Positions 21,128 through 29,972 of a DNA stretch of 64,000 nucleotides are shown here, piece by piece. The notes below the pieces were generated by a model. The model ran no database searches, was not told where the DNA came from, and worked only from the letters and a program-made list of their open reading frames with translations. Origin of the DNA: Planctomyces sp. SH-PL14. Its GTDB lineage: Bacteria; Planctomycetota; Planctomycetia; Planctomycetales; Planctomycetaceae. Where the stretch lies: NCBI RefSeq assembly GCF_001610835.1, contig NZ_CP011270.1:6156001-6220000 (forward strand), given 5' to 3'. Positions within the stretch are counted from its first letter, which is position 1; every line of letters begins with the position of its first letter. Position numbers and translations under genes: made by a program.

Positions 21128-21616
21128 ATGCTCGTCGGGATTCTCTCCGACAGCCACGGTCACGTAGAACGCACGCAGGCCGCGGTGCAGGTCCTGACCG
21201 CCGCGGGGGCGGAGGTCCTGATCCACTGCGGAGACTTGGCCGATCCCGAGATCGTCCGGGTTTGCGGCGTCCGGCCGCTGTACTACGTCCTCGGGAACCA
21301 TGACTCCGATCTCGTGCCATCGCTGGAAGAAGCGGCTCGCGGCGTTGGAGGCCAGTCGCTGGGGCTGGGAGGAGTCATTGAACTGGGAGGCAAGCGGATC
21401 GGCGTCACGCACGGCCACCTGACGCGGGAGCGGAAGCAGGTCGAAGCGCTGCGGCCCGACTACCTTCTCTCGGGGCACACGCACGCGGCGATCGACCTCG
21501 TCGTCGACGGCATCCGCCGCATCAACCCCGGCGCCCTCTTTCGCGCCAGTGAGTTCACCGTGGCCACGCTCGACCTCGACGAGGACCGCGTCCAGTTCCA
21601 CAGCGTCGCGCGGTAG
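21128..21616 (+). CDS. YfcE/MJ0936-type metallophosphoesterase
   Basis: 162-residue calcineurin-like phosphodiesterase with all dimetal-site motifs: ILSDSHGH (5-12), IHCGDLAD, LGNHDSD, THGHLTRE and SGHTHAA. The family hydrolyses phosphodiesters with Mn or Ni; the natural substrate is unknown. It begins two bases after moaD, so the two are co-transcribed, although no functional link is obvious. Confidence 0.92.
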   Translation: MLVGILSDSHGHVERTQAAVQVLTAAGAEVLIHCGDLADPEIVRVCGVRPLYYVLGNHDSDLVPSLEEAARGVGGQSLGLGGVIELGGKRIGVTHGHLTRERKQVEALRPDYLLSGHTHAAIDLVVDGIRRINPGALFRASEFTVATLDLDEDRVQFHSVAR

Positions 21617-21626
21617 CGCCTCTCCC

Positions 21627-21699
21627 ATCTGTGTTCATCCGTGTTCATCTGTGGCGAAAGAATCTGATCAGCCACAGATCAACACAGATTCACACAGAT
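21627..21699. repeat. Inverted ATCTGTG repeat, copy B
   Basis: The left arm ATCTGTGTTCATCCGTG continues to GTGGC (21627-21654) and the right arm GCCACAGATCAACACAGATT continues to 21699. Same family as 2147-2229. It lies between two convergent genes. Confidence 0.85.
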
Positions 21700-21720
21700 G
21701 AAGGCAGCCGTGGTGCGAGT

Positions 21721-23421
21721 TCATTCCTCGTACCCGAGGTCGAGCCATCGTTCCCGGACGACTTTCCATTCGCCGTTCTCGAGGTGCATCTGGAATCCCC
21801 AGGTTGAGGAGTAGCCCGCGCCGCCGGGGCCGGTGAGCGTGACGGTCGCGTCGGAGCCCCGGACGAAGGCGGCGACGAGCTCCGGGTCGACCGGGCGGGA
21901 GTTGTGCCAGAGGGGCCAGTCGACGTCCTCGAACTTCGCCGGACGGTCCGACGACGAGGCCCGCTTGAGCCCGGCCGCGTCCGCTTTGTGAATGAGCAGC
22001 ACATAGTTCCGCGCCGCCTGGACCGCCGGGTGCGCGAGGTCGATGCGGGTTCCGGTCGCGGCCCGGACTTCTTCATCGATCGCACCGGCGCTCCGCAGAT
22101 ACTCCGCTGCCTCCTTCGCATGGCCGTCGACTGCGCGGACGAGGGCCGTCGTTCCGTAGGCCCGCGACTTTGTGTTCAGGTCCGCTCCCGCCTCGACGAG
22201 AATTTTGAGGATGTCGACGCGGTTCTCCCGGGCCTGCTCCATCAGAGGGGTGGAACCATCCTCGTCGGTCGCATTGGGATCGGCCCCGTGGGCGAGCATC
22301 AGCCGGGCGACCGCCGCCGACTTGGCCTGCGAGAGAGGAGGCTTGTCTCTCGTCCCGAACGCCTTGTCCAGTTTCAGGCCCCGGTCGAGCAGCCGCTCAG
22401 CCGCCGCGATGTCGTCCGCCTTGAGGGCCTCATCGAACTGTTTCGCCCACTTCCGCTGGGCCTCGGAACTGTTCCGGTAGGCGGTCAACATCCCCCAGGC
22501 GACGAGCTGGGTAGCGACGAGAAAGAAGAGGCTGCCGAAGATGTGACTCCGCACCGAACCGCGGAGGCTTTTCTCGGCGTCTTCGGCCTTCCCGCTCACG
22601 ATCTGGATCCGCTCCAGGTTCCGGGCGCTCTTCGTCACGAGTCCCTGGACCTCGGCCGAGTAGGGGCCGATCGCCACCACCTCGTGCCCGGCCGTCACGC
22701 ACTTCTCCGCCAGGACCGGGACGTAGGTCTCGGGATCGGCCTCGCCGGGGGTGAGCCAGGCGCAGTCCTTGGGGGAGATCATCCGCCAGTCGTGCCGACG
22801 GGAATCGTCGGATGATGAGAGGGCCTGCATCATCCGGCCAAAGCCGCTGAGGGCCTTGAAGCCCGAGCAGTCCTCCCACGCGGTCTGCTCGACGAGCCGC
22901 TTCGCGCGTCCGCGGACCCCCGGGCCGCCATTGCGGACGTCGTCATAGGAGAGGCTCGTCAGGTCGGGGAAGCCGAAGAGGGCGATCTCGCCGTTGTCGT
23001 CCTGGACGAACGCCTGCGTCACGCCGATGCCGGCGAAGTCGACCACCTTCGAGGTCGAGGTCGATCCGCTCTTAGAGCTCTTCTGCGTCACCATCCGGTA
23101 GATTTCGTACTCGTAGAACGCGCACTCCTTTCCGGTGAGCGGGGCCAGGATCGGCTCGCCGTGGAGGGCGATCCGGCCCGCGGCGGCTTCAAGCTGGCCG
23201 TCCATCGGCGCGAGGCCGTCGAGATGCCGGCGGATCGCCGCGGCGGACTTCCGGATGGACCAGGCGTTCTGCAGCGCCCCGATGCACAGCCAGATCACGA
23301 GGGCGGCGACGAAGCTGGCCACCCACACCCAGGGGGGATCGACTGTCTGCTGGAACCACTGGTGATAGAGGGCCGTGAGCCCGCTCAGGAGGGCGAGACT
23401 GAGAAAACAACCGGGCTTCAT
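21721..23421 (-). CDS. Membrane protein with GIDE-like domain and ankyrin repeats
   Basis: 566 residues. Two N-terminal membrane helices (about 5-20 and 31-50) are followed by a GIDE-like domain (about 85-290; PILAPLTGKECAFYEYEIYR and a later beta-rich part), the architecture of bacterial relatives of the mitochondrial E3 ligase MULAN/GIDE. A third helix (about 300-323) precedes three ankyrin repeats (LMLAHGADPNATDEDGSTPL, LVEAGADLNTKS and neighbours). A C-terminal 100-residue domain ends in NGEWKVVRERWLDLG. No RING finger is present, so ligase activity is not expected. Role unknown; protein-protein interaction is likely through the ankyrin part. Confidence 0.8.
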   Translation of the reverse strand: MKPGCFLSLALLSGLTALYHQWFQQTVDPPWVWVASFVAALVIWLCIGALQNAWSIRKSAAAIRRHLDGLAPMDGQLEAAAGRIALHGEPILAPLTGKECAFYEYEIYRMVTQKSSKSGSTSTSKVVDFAGIGVTQAFVQDDNGEIALFGFPDLTSLSYDDVRNGGPGVRGRAKRLVEQTAWEDCSGFKALSGFGRMMQALSSSDDSRRHDWRMISPKDCAWLTPGEADPETYVPVLAEKCVTAGHEVVAIGPYSAEVQGLVTKSARNLERIQIVSGKAEDAEKSLRGSVRSHIFGSLFFLVATQLVAWGMLTAYRNSSEAQRKWAKQFDEALKADDIAAAERLLDRGLKLDKAFGTRDKPPLSQAKSAAVARLMLAHGADPNATDEDGSTPLMEQARENRVDILKILVEAGADLNTKSRAYGTTALVRAVDGHAKEAAEYLRSAGAIDEEVRAATGTRIDLAHPAVQAARNYVLLIHKADAAGLKRASSSDRPAKFEDVDWPLWHNSRPVDPELVAAFVRGSDATVTLTGPGGAGYSSTWGFQMHLENGEWKVVRERWLDLGYEE

Positions 23422-23555
23422 GACCGATCCGCTGCCGAGAGAGAAACGCCGGCGTAACGTATCACGAACCCGCGCAGCCGACGATATGTCCTGCTTTCGA
23501 CCGAAACCGTTCCTCTTCCAATACTCAACCTCGCTGCCCCCTCACGATCCCGACC

Positions 23556-23918
23556 ATGTCCGAATCGTCCCTCGCCTCAACGCCCGAGCCTCCCTACTTC
23601 GCGGTGATCTTCACCTCAATCCGCGCTGCGGGGGAGGACGACGGGTACGCGCAAACCGCCGAACGGATGGTGGAGTTGGCGCGGACCATCCCGGGCTTCC
23701 TGGGGATCGAAAGTGTCCGGGACACGAGGGGCGTCGGGATCACGGTCTCCTACTGGAAGTCCGAGGAGGCGATCCGCCAGTGGCAGCAGCACGCGGAGCA
23801 CCGGGAGGCGCAGCGGCTGGGGCGGGAGCGGTGGTACGAGCGATACGAGCTGCGGGTCTGCCGTGTCGAGCGGGCGTACGGACTGCGTTCCGGGACCGCG
23901 GAGTCCGCGCCGGGCTGA
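23556..23918 (+). CDS. Antibiotic biosynthesis monooxygenase (ABM) family protein
   Basis: 120-residue ferredoxin-like dimeric alpha/beta barrel. The family pattern is FAVIFTSIR at the start, MVELARTIPGFLGIES in the centre and ISYWKSEEAIRQW-like (here VSYWKSEEAIRQWQQHAEHR) before the last strand. Members include small monooxygenases and heme-degrading or signalling enzymes; the exact activity cannot be assigned. It is divergent from the GIDE-ankyrin gene and convergent with the cytochrome gene. Confidence 0.85.
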   Translation: MSESSLASTPEPPYFAVIFTSIRAAGEDDGYAQTAERMVELARTIPGFLGIESVRDTRGVGITVSYWKSEEAIRQWQQHAEHREAQRLGRERWYERYELRVCRVERAYGLRSGTAESAPG

Positions 23919-23927
23919 GTCGTTTCG

Positions 23928-26903
23928 TCACTCGACGAACAGGAACTCGTTCAGGTTCAGGAGGACCCGGCAGGCGTTGGCGAGGCCGTGGGTCCGGGCG
24001 TAGTCCGCCAGGAGCGACAGTTCGTCCGCCGCGGGAGCGGTGCCTGTTGTCAGCCGGAAGCCGGTCTCGAGTTGGCCCTCGAGCGTCGGGGACTGCCCTT
24101 CGAGCCGCTTCGCAAAGTGCTCCGCCATGACGAGCATCAGGTCGTTGTTGAGCAGCGCGAGGGCCTGCAGCGGGGAGAGGCTTTCGTTTCGGCGGTCGAC
24201 CTGCATCGACGGGTCGGCGCAGTCGAGGGTCGTCATGAACGGCTGCGGTTGCGAGCGGACGATGAACCGGTAGACGGATCGGCGGTGCCCGGCCGGGTTT
24301 TCCGGATCGAAGAGGTGGTACTCGTAGTGCGGCGAGTGGGCCGGCTTGTCGATCACGAAGTCCTGGAAGCTCGCGCCGTAGAGGTCGGGACGGAGCTTTC
24401 CGGCGATGGCGAGGACGCTGTCCCGGACCGACTCGGCATCGAGCCGCCGCCGGTTCATCCGCCACAGGAAGCGGTTGTCGGCGTCCGCGACGGCATTGTC
24501 GGGCCGGTCGAGCGAGACCTGCCGGTACGTCCGGCTGGTGACGATCAGCCGGTGCAGGTGCTTGATCGAGCCGTCGCTCTGCCGGAACTCCCGCGCGAGC
24601 CAGTCGAGGAGGAGCGGGTGCGATGGCGGGGTGCCGTTGCGGCCGAAGTCGTTGGCGGTCTCGACGAGGCCGCGACCGAAGTGGTAGTGCCAGACGCGGT
24701 TCACGATCGACCGCCACGTCAGCCGATGGTCCGGATGGGCGATCCACTCTGCGAGCGCCACCCGCCGGGCTCCTTCGCCCGCCTCGGCCGGAAGGGCAAA
24801 GCGTCCGCCGCCGGGGAGGGCCGACAGGAACGAGATTGCTCCCGGTCCGACTTCCTCAGCCGGCGCGAGGACGCTGCCGCGGAGGAGGCGGTGGATCGGC
24901 CGGGGCTGGCCGCCGCCCGCTCCGGTTCCGCGGAAAGTCCCGGTGCCGGTGTGGATCGCGGCAACGTAGGCGGTCTGCTGCGGCGGCAGGAGGGCGATTC
25001 CGCTGGCGATCGATGCCAGGTCCCGCGTCGTCCGGTCGAGCGTCTGGCGGTCTTCGGCCGTCAGGCTGGCCGCCTTCAGCTGGTCCCGTTCCCGCTTCAG
25101 TTCTTCCAGCGGCTGACCGACATCGACCACCCCCGGGTAATAACCATCGACGAGGTTCGTCTGTCGCCACCGCGGAGCGGCCTCGATCGAATCGAGCGAC
25201 GTGACCTTGGCCGTCGCGGCGATACTCCGGCCCGCGGCGTCCAGGATCTCGACTTCGCTGAGGGCAAAGATGAAATCGTTGAGCCGCGGAGCGAGACGCG
25301 TGGCGGTGATGCGGACCACACGGGCCCGGCCGGGAGCGTCGATCCGCTCCGCTCGGAGGCCCGGGTTGGGGACATCGGCACCGGTCTGGTCGAGGACCGG
25401 GCGGACCGCTTCTGTGAAGGCCGTGTCGCCGGCGACCTCAACCTTGTACCGGACCGGGAAGCCGAAGCCGTCGCCGATGTTGTTGAAATCATCATGGCAG
25501 GGATGCAGGACGATCGCGGCGATCTCCTGCTCTTCGGGGAGCTCGATCTGGACCCATTTCGGCGTCGCCTGCTCGGAGGCGATGCCGCTGTGGTAGCCGA
25601 ACTGCGCCGCCAGCGGATGAGCTCCGGCCGAGTCCTTCTCCCGCGCCGCGATCAGCCGCTGCAGCTCGTTCCACCGCGGTCCGGCCCGTTCGGCGGTTCG
25701 CTCGTCGATCTGCTTTTGGACCTCCGCCAGTTCCTGCCGGCGACCTTCGAGCTCACGCCGCTGCCGGGCGACCTGCGGGTCGATGTCGTACTTCCGGTTT
25801 GTCCGGTCGAGGGCGGCGAAGACCGCCTGCAGGGCGTAGTAGTCCTCCTGCAGAATTGGGTCGAACTTGTGGTCGTGGCACTGGGCACACTGGACCGTCA
25901 GGCTGGTGAAGGTCTGGATCGTGTTCGTGATCATGTCGTCCCGGTCGAGGTGCCGGGCGATCTTGCCGTCGGTCTTCTCCTCGGGGACTTCGGCGTGGCC
26001 GATCAGGTCCCACGGCCCGGCGGCGATGAACCCCGGCCCTTCGAGCCCGTCCCGCTCCTCGGGATAGAGGACGTCCCCGGCCAGCTGCTCACGCAGGAAC
26101 CGGCCGTAGGGGCGGTCCTCGTTGAAGGCCCGGATGACGTAGTCGCGGTAGGGCCAGGCGTTGGTCCGCGGCTGGTCCTTGTCGTAGCCGTGGGTCTCCC
26201 CGAAGTGGACGACGTCGAGCCAGTGCCGCGCCCACCGCTCGCCGTAGTGGGGCGAGGCGAGGAGCCGGTCGACCAGCCGCTCATAGGCGAGCGGATCGGG
26301 ATCGTTCACGAACTGGTCGATTTCCTCCGGTGCAGGGGGGAGGCCGAGGAGGTCGTAGGAGAGCCGGCGGATGAGCGTCCGGCGGTCCGCTTCCGGAGAC
26401 GGCGTCAGTTCCTTCTCGACGAGCGTCGCCAGGACGAACCGGTCGATCGGATTGCGGACCTCGGCGGCGAGCGGCCCTGCAACCGCGGGTGGGGTGACCG
26501 GCCTCAGGGGCTGGAACGACCACCACGTTGACGGGTCGAACCGGCGGTCGCGGAGGACTGCGTCCTTCGGCCAGGCGGCGCCCGCGGCGAGCCACGTTCG
26601 GATTGCCTCGACCTCCGCCTTTGAGAGGGGAGGGCGGTCTTTGGGCATCAGGGGCTCGGGGCCGGTGACCTGGGCGAGCAGTTCATTTGCGGCGAGGTCG
26701 GAGGTCAGGAGCGGGCTTTCCGATTCGCCGCCGCGGCGGGCGGCGGCCTCGGTCGAGAGCGACAGCTTTCCTTTGAGCTCGTTGTCGTTGTGGCAGGAGA
26801 GGCAGTGCTTCTCGAAGATCGCCCGGACGGCGTCGAACGGCTCGGCGGCGCGGACTGGCGGCGCGGCGAGACAGACGGCCAGGACGAGCAGGGCGGATCT
26901 CAT
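23928..26903 (-). CDS. DUF1549/DUF1553 planctomycete cytochrome-type protein
   Basis: 991-residue exported protein with an N-terminal signal peptide (cleaved near VRAAEP), a heme-binding motif CLSCH (34-38) in a PSCyt1-like domain, then DUF1549 (about 150-350), a coiled region, a discoidin-like central domain (about 430-560), and DUF1553 (about 680-950; LTWRSIVNRVWHYHFGRG). These proteins are abundant and almost confined to planctomycetes and relatives; roles in extracellular polysaccharide degradation with sulfatases have been suggested but not proven. Usual partners are DUF1501 proteins; none is adjacent here. Confidence 0.92.
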   Translation of the reverse strand: MRSALLVLAVCLAAPPVRAAEPFDAVRAIFEKHCLSCHNDNELKGKLSLSTEAAARRGGESESPLLTSDLAANELLAQVTGPEPLMPKDRPPLSKAEVEAIRTWLAAGAAWPKDAVLRDRRFDPSTWWSFQPLRPVTPPAVAGPLAAEVRNPIDRFVLATLVEKELTPSPEADRRTLIRRLSYDLLGLPPAPEEIDQFVNDPDPLAYERLVDRLLASPHYGERWARHWLDVVHFGETHGYDKDQPRTNAWPYRDYVIRAFNEDRPYGRFLREQLAGDVLYPEERDGLEGPGFIAAGPWDLIGHAEVPEEKTDGKIARHLDRDDMITNTIQTFTSLTVQCAQCHDHKFDPILQEDYYALQAVFAALDRTNRKYDIDPQVARQRRELEGRRQELAEVQKQIDERTAERAGPRWNELQRLIAAREKDSAGAHPLAAQFGYHSGIASEQATPKWVQIELPEEQEIAAIVLHPCHDDFNNIGDGFGFPVRYKVEVAGDTAFTEAVRPVLDQTGADVPNPGLRAERIDAPGRARVVRITATRLAPRLNDFIFALSEVEILDAAGRSIAATAKVTSLDSIEAAPRWRQTNLVDGYYPGVVDVGQPLEELKRERDQLKAASLTAEDRQTLDRTTRDLASIASGIALLPPQQTAYVAAIHTGTGTFRGTGAGGGQPRPIHRLLRGSVLAPAEEVGPGAISFLSALPGGGRFALPAEAGEGARRVALAEWIAHPDHRLTWRSIVNRVWHYHFGRGLVETANDFGRNGTPPSHPLLLDWLAREFRQSDGSIKHLHRLIVTSRTYRQVSLDRPDNAVADADNRFLWRMNRRRLDAESVRDSVLAIAGKLRPDLYGASFQDFVIDKPAHSPHYEYHLFDPENPAGHRRSVYRFIVRSQPQPFMTTLDCADPSMQVDRRNESLSPLQALALLNNDLMLVMAEHFAKRLEGQSPTLEGQLETGFRLTTGTAPAADELSLLADYARTHGLANACRVLLNLNEFLFVE

Positions 26904-26980
26904 TCAGCATCTCCGATGGATGCCTGATGATACTGGAAACGGTCAGCGGCGCGTCCAGCGTCTTTTGAGCATCCGGCCGT

Positions 26981-27131
26981 CCGGGAGGGCGAGGCTCCAG
27001 TCGAGCCGCGGCGTTGGAGTCGGCGCTCGATGCCAGGGTGGCGGGGGGAGGACGCGGACCATGGGGCGAGACGACGGGTCGGATGCGGTGCGGAACCTCC
27101 GCGGCTCAGCAGGAGCTTCGCCCTCCCGCGG
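26981..27131. repeat. GGGAGGGCGAGGCTCC inverted repeat, copy A
   Basis: The left arm CGGGAGGGCGAGGCTCC (within 26981-27019) and the right arm GGCTCAGCAGGAGCTTCGCC (within 27092-27131) are near reverse complements with a 70-bp loop. A tighter copy is at 47891-47976. It lies in the gap before copy 7 of the 320-bp repeat. Confidence 0.8.
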
Positions 27132-27163
27132 GGAGCGGTGGGAGGGAATGGCTTGTCTGGTTT

Positions 27164-27448
27164 GCTTGAAGGGCGTCCTGGCCGGCGCGACGTTACTACG
27201 TCAAACCCATCGTTCGACGGCAGCCGGGGTCAAGGGGGCAACCCCTTGCCGCCGGAGGCACTTCTATGAGGAACCGTGGTAAGCAACGGACGTCCGCTTT
27301 GTGGAGCCGGCGCTGCGGACTGACCGCTCGCTTTGCAATCCCCGCGGGTTAGGTGAGGGGGCATACGGCACGGTGTCCGCGCTTGGACACGTGATCCTTC
27401 AGACAACTCTCGACGGCCAGGCCTCCGGCGGGCAAGGGGGTGTGACCC
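27164..27448 (-). repeat. 320-bp structured repeat, copy 7, main part
   Basis: Minus-strand copy interrupted by an IS4-family element. The distal end and middle are here; the remaining 47 bp continue at 28916-28962. The break falls exactly at the centre of the G/C hairpin. Confidence 0.92.
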
Positions 27449-28915
27449 AACGCCGTTCGCGACTCTGTCTCGGAACTGGCGTTAACTGTGGGATTGCAAA
27501 AGACTTCGAGCCTCGTCATCGGTTGTGTTGTTCTACGACACAGGCCCGATGCACGGAGGCTCGAAGATGGCTTGGAAGCCACAGCGGCGATCGTATCGTC
27601 ACGAATTCATTGAGGCGATCGCCACGGTCTTTCCCCCACAGTGGTTCAGCCGGTTCTCTTCGCACGGCAACACCGGCTGGACCCCGCTGAAGATCTTCTG
27701 GGTCTCCACCATCATGAGCTGGCAGCCCCAGGTGACCCTCCGCGAGCAGTTCGATGCCGCCTGCGACATCCTCCGCGAAGTCTTTCCCGCCTGGACCATC
27801 GGCGACTCGCTCTCCGGGTTCCTGGCCGCCCGCGTTCGTGGTCTCCCCCGGATGCGAGATCCGATCCTCCTGCGCCTGCGACAGTTCGTCGCCGAGCATC
27901 TGGACGACTGGCGAGTCCGGGGATGGGCGGTCTTCGGCGTCGATGGCTCCCGCTTCGAAGCCCCTCGCACGACGCCCAACGAACAGGCCTTGGGCTGCGC
28001 CGGCAAGGAGGGGACCACGCCGCAGGTCTTCCAGACGACACTCCTGCACATCGGAACCGGCTTGCCATGGGACTTCCGTCTGGGGCCGGGGACACAGAGC
28101 GAGCGGCGACAGCTGGACGACATGCGGGACAACCTGCCGCCCCGCTCCCTGCTGACCGCCGACGCCGGCTTCATCAGTTTTGAGCTGTGCCGCTGGCTCA
28201 CCCGGAACCGGCACGACTTCGTCCTGCGGGTGGGAGGAAACATCCGGCTCCTGACCGGCCTGGACGGTCCTGACTTGGATTGGGCGGTCGAGACCGAAGG
28301 CCAGACGGTCTCGCTGTGGCCCACCCGCTGCCGCGACCAGCCGCCCGTCGTGTTGCGACTGATCGTCGTTCGCGACGATCAGAAACGACCGGTCTCGCTG
28401 GTCACGAACATCCACGACGAGAGGGCGCTGTCCGACGAGGACGCCGCCGAGATCTACCGGCTCCGCTGGGGCCTGGAGCTGCACTATCGCTCGCTCAAGC
28501 AGACGCTCTGCCATCAGACGCTGCGGAGCCGCACGCCGGAGGGCGCGCTGGCGGAGCAGACCTGGCATGTCCTGGCGAGTTGGCTACTGCAACTGCTGAC
28601 GGCTCGGGAACTGATCGCCTCGGGATCGCATCCGGCGAACTGGTCTGCCGCCAAAGCTCGGGACGCCGTCCGCCGTCTGCTTCGTCGAGTCGTCCACGGC
28701 CGCCCCGTCCGCCGCATGCCGTCCTTGCGGGACCAGCTTTGTCAGGCCGTGGTGGACAGGGACGGTCGAGTCGGCCCGAAACAGATCCGCCGGTGGCCGA
28801 GACCGAAGCAGGACAGGCCGCCCGGCCCCCCGAAAATCCAACCGGCCACCCGAGAAGATCTCCAACAACTCCAACGACTTCGGACCACGTTACAAGCCCG
28901 ATCATGAACAGCATT
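27449..28915 (+). mobile_element. IS4-family insertion sequence, apparently complete
   Basis: 1467 bp. The terminal inverted repeats are imperfect: the left end is AACGCCGTTCGCGA and the right end, read inward, is AATGCTGTTCATGA (10 of 14 identical). The flanks carry an 11-bp direct repeat GGGTGTGACCC (27438-27448 and 28916-28926), a target duplication of the size usual for IS4. It contains one transposase gene whose stop codon lies 8 bp from the right end. The intact ends, intact frame and exact duplication suggest recent insertion. Confidence 0.9.
27567..28907 (+). CDS. IS4-family transposase
   Basis: 446-residue DDE transposase. The catalytic triad is visible as Asp126 (FGVDGSR), Asp199 (LTADAGF) and Glu304, with the IS4 signature Y-x2-R-x3-E-x6-K fully kept in YRLRWGLELHYRSLK (Tyr297, Arg300, Glu304, Lys311). 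Start 27567 is chosen because GGAGG lies 7 bases ahead; an ATG at 27549 and a GTG at 27525 are in frame upstream. It appears intact and so possibly active. Confidence 0.92.
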   Translation: MAWKPQRRSYRHEFIEAIATVFPPQWFSRFSSHGNTGWTPLKIFWVSTIMSWQPQVTLREQFDAACDILREVFPAWTIGDSLSGFLAARVRGLPRMRDPILLRLRQFVAEHLDDWRVRGWAVFGVDGSRFEAPRTTPNEQALGCAGKEGTTPQVFQTTLLHIGTGLPWDFRLGPGTQSERRQLDDMRDNLPPRSLLTADAGFISFELCRWLTRNRHDFVLRVGGNIRLLTGLDGPDLDWAVETEGQTVSLWPTRCRDQPPVVLRLIVVRDDQKRPVSLVTNIHDERALSDEDAAEIYRLRWGLELHYRSLKQTLCHQTLRSRTPEGALAEQTWHVLASWLLQLLTARELIASGSHPANWSAAKARDAVRRLLRRVVHGRPVRRMPSLRDQLCQAVVDRDGRVGPKQIRRWPRPKQDRPPGPPKIQPATREDLQQLQRLRTTLQARS

Positions 28916-28962
28916 GGGTGTGACCCCCTTGCATCCCCCACCAGGGTGCCCCTGGACCCGGT
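28916..28962 (-). repeat. 320-bp structured repeat, copy 7, remaining end
   Basis: The 47 bp with the GGTCCAGGGG end of copy 7, beginning with the duplicated target GGGTGTGACCC. Joining it to the main part restores a normal copy with a perfect AAGGGGGT-GTG-ACCCCCTT hairpin. Confidence 0.92.
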
Positions 28963-28983
28963 TGGGGCTGTGTGCTTCGTCGT

Positions 28984-29781
28984 TCAACCTCCCTTTCGGG
29001 ATTCGATCTCTTCGAGGACAGAGGGAAGGTCTGACACCGACTCGATCACGAAGTGGGCACCGTGCCGCCGGAAGTCCTCGCCGATCGTCGCCAGGCGGCG
29101 GTGGAGCTCCGTCTTGTCCAGCGCGGCGACCTCCTGCTCGCTGAGACCGAGCGCGTTCCCCGTCCGCGACACCGCCACCGCCCACATCCCCCCATTGCGG
29201 GCCGCCTCAATCCCGACCGGCGTGTCGTCGACTGCCACGATCCGCCGGAAGTCGATGACCCCCAGCGCCTCGGCCGCGCGGACATTCATCCACGGAGCGG
29301 GACGCCCCCGCGGGACGTCGTTCGTCGTCAGGACGACATCCGGCGCGTAACCCTGTCGCTTCGCGAGAGGCTCGACGATGTCCATCAGCTCGCGGGTGTA
29401 ACCGGTCGTCGAGCCGATCCCGATCCCCTGGCCGCGGAGCGCGGCAATCGTCTCCACCACCCCCGGAATGACGTCCGCATGCTGAGCGAGGACGGACTTC
29501 TGCAGCGGCAGGAACTCCTCGTACATCGAATCAACATCCGCCGCTACCGGGGCGCGGCCGTGAACGCGGGTCCATTCAGCCGTCACCCGCGGCAGCGACA
29601 GCACCTGGTCGATGTGGTCCCGCTTCGCCCGGCCCATCGGACCGCGGGCTTCATCGACGGTGACCGCGACCTCCCGCCGGCGAAAGATCTCCAGAAACAC
29701 GGCCGCCGGGCCGCGGGACCCGAAGTCGACGGTGGTCCCCGCCCAGTCGAGAAGGACGGCTTGAATGCGAGACGACGACAT
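28984..29781 (-). CDS. phnX: Phosphonoacetaldehyde hydrolase (phosphonatase)
   Basis: 265-residue HAD-superfamily enzyme that splits phosphonoacetaldehyde into acetaldehyde and phosphate. The nucleophile Asp12 is in LLDWAGTTVDFG and the Schiff-base Lys53 in GRAKRDHI, the same numbers as in the Bacillus cereus enzyme. GSTTGYTRELM and VAVDDTPVGIEAARNGG give the remaining HAD motifs. The start at 29781 has AGGAA just ahead. It lies downstream of a phosphonoacetaldehyde-reductase-like gene on the same strand, with a 191-bp hairpin-rich gap between them. No PhnW aminotransferase gene is nearby. Confidence 0.95.
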   Translation of the reverse strand: MSSSRIQAVLLDWAGTTVDFGSRGPAAVFLEIFRRREVAVTVDEARGPMGRAKRDHIDQVLSLPRVTAEWTRVHGRAPVAADVDSMYEEFLPLQKSVLAQHADVIPGVVETIAALRGQGIGIGSTTGYTRELMDIVEPLAKRQGYAPDVVLTTNDVPRGRPAPWMNVRAAEALGVIDFRRIVAVDDTPVGIEAARNGGMWAVAVSRTGNALGLSEQEVAALDKTELHRRLATIGEDFRRHGAHFVIESVSDLPSVLEEIESRKGG

Positions 29782-29821
29782 GGAGTTCCTGGGAGGGGGA
29801 ATACCGGTAGACGGGGGCAAA

Positions 29822-29904
29822 GTCCCGTCAGGGACGAAAGGGAATAGCCCCCCGTTTCAACGGGGGGATTACTTCATCGTGGCGTTCGAACTCGGTTCGA
29901 ACGC
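29822..29904. promoter_or_regulatory. Three hairpins between the Fe-ADH and phnX genes
   Basis: GTCCC-GTCA-GGGAC (29822-29835), CCCCCCGTT-TC-AACGGGGGG (29848-29867) and GCGTTCGAAC-TCG-GTTCGAACGC (29882-29904) are perfect stems in an 83-bp stretch upstream of phnX. They may act as an attenuator, a processing site or a partial terminator separating the two genes. Confidence 0.6.
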
Positions 29905-29972
29905 TTGTCGGAGACATGATCTCGCGAATGGCTGGTAAACGGCTCTCGCAGTTCTCCCCAAACCGGCCGGGA

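Noticed and set aside
27521-27550. Sequence near the IS4 left end with TGTTGTT and ACACAGGCCC, similar to the unusual hairpin loop in repeat copies 2 and 10.
   Set aside because: Only about ten bases match contiguously, and they lie inside the element, not at its terminus. Too weak to claim that the loop is an IS footprint.
27525-27566. Longer transposase start at GTG 27525 or ATG 27549.
   Set aside because: ATG 27567 has GGAGG at ideal spacing, and the extra residues are not like the transposase family.
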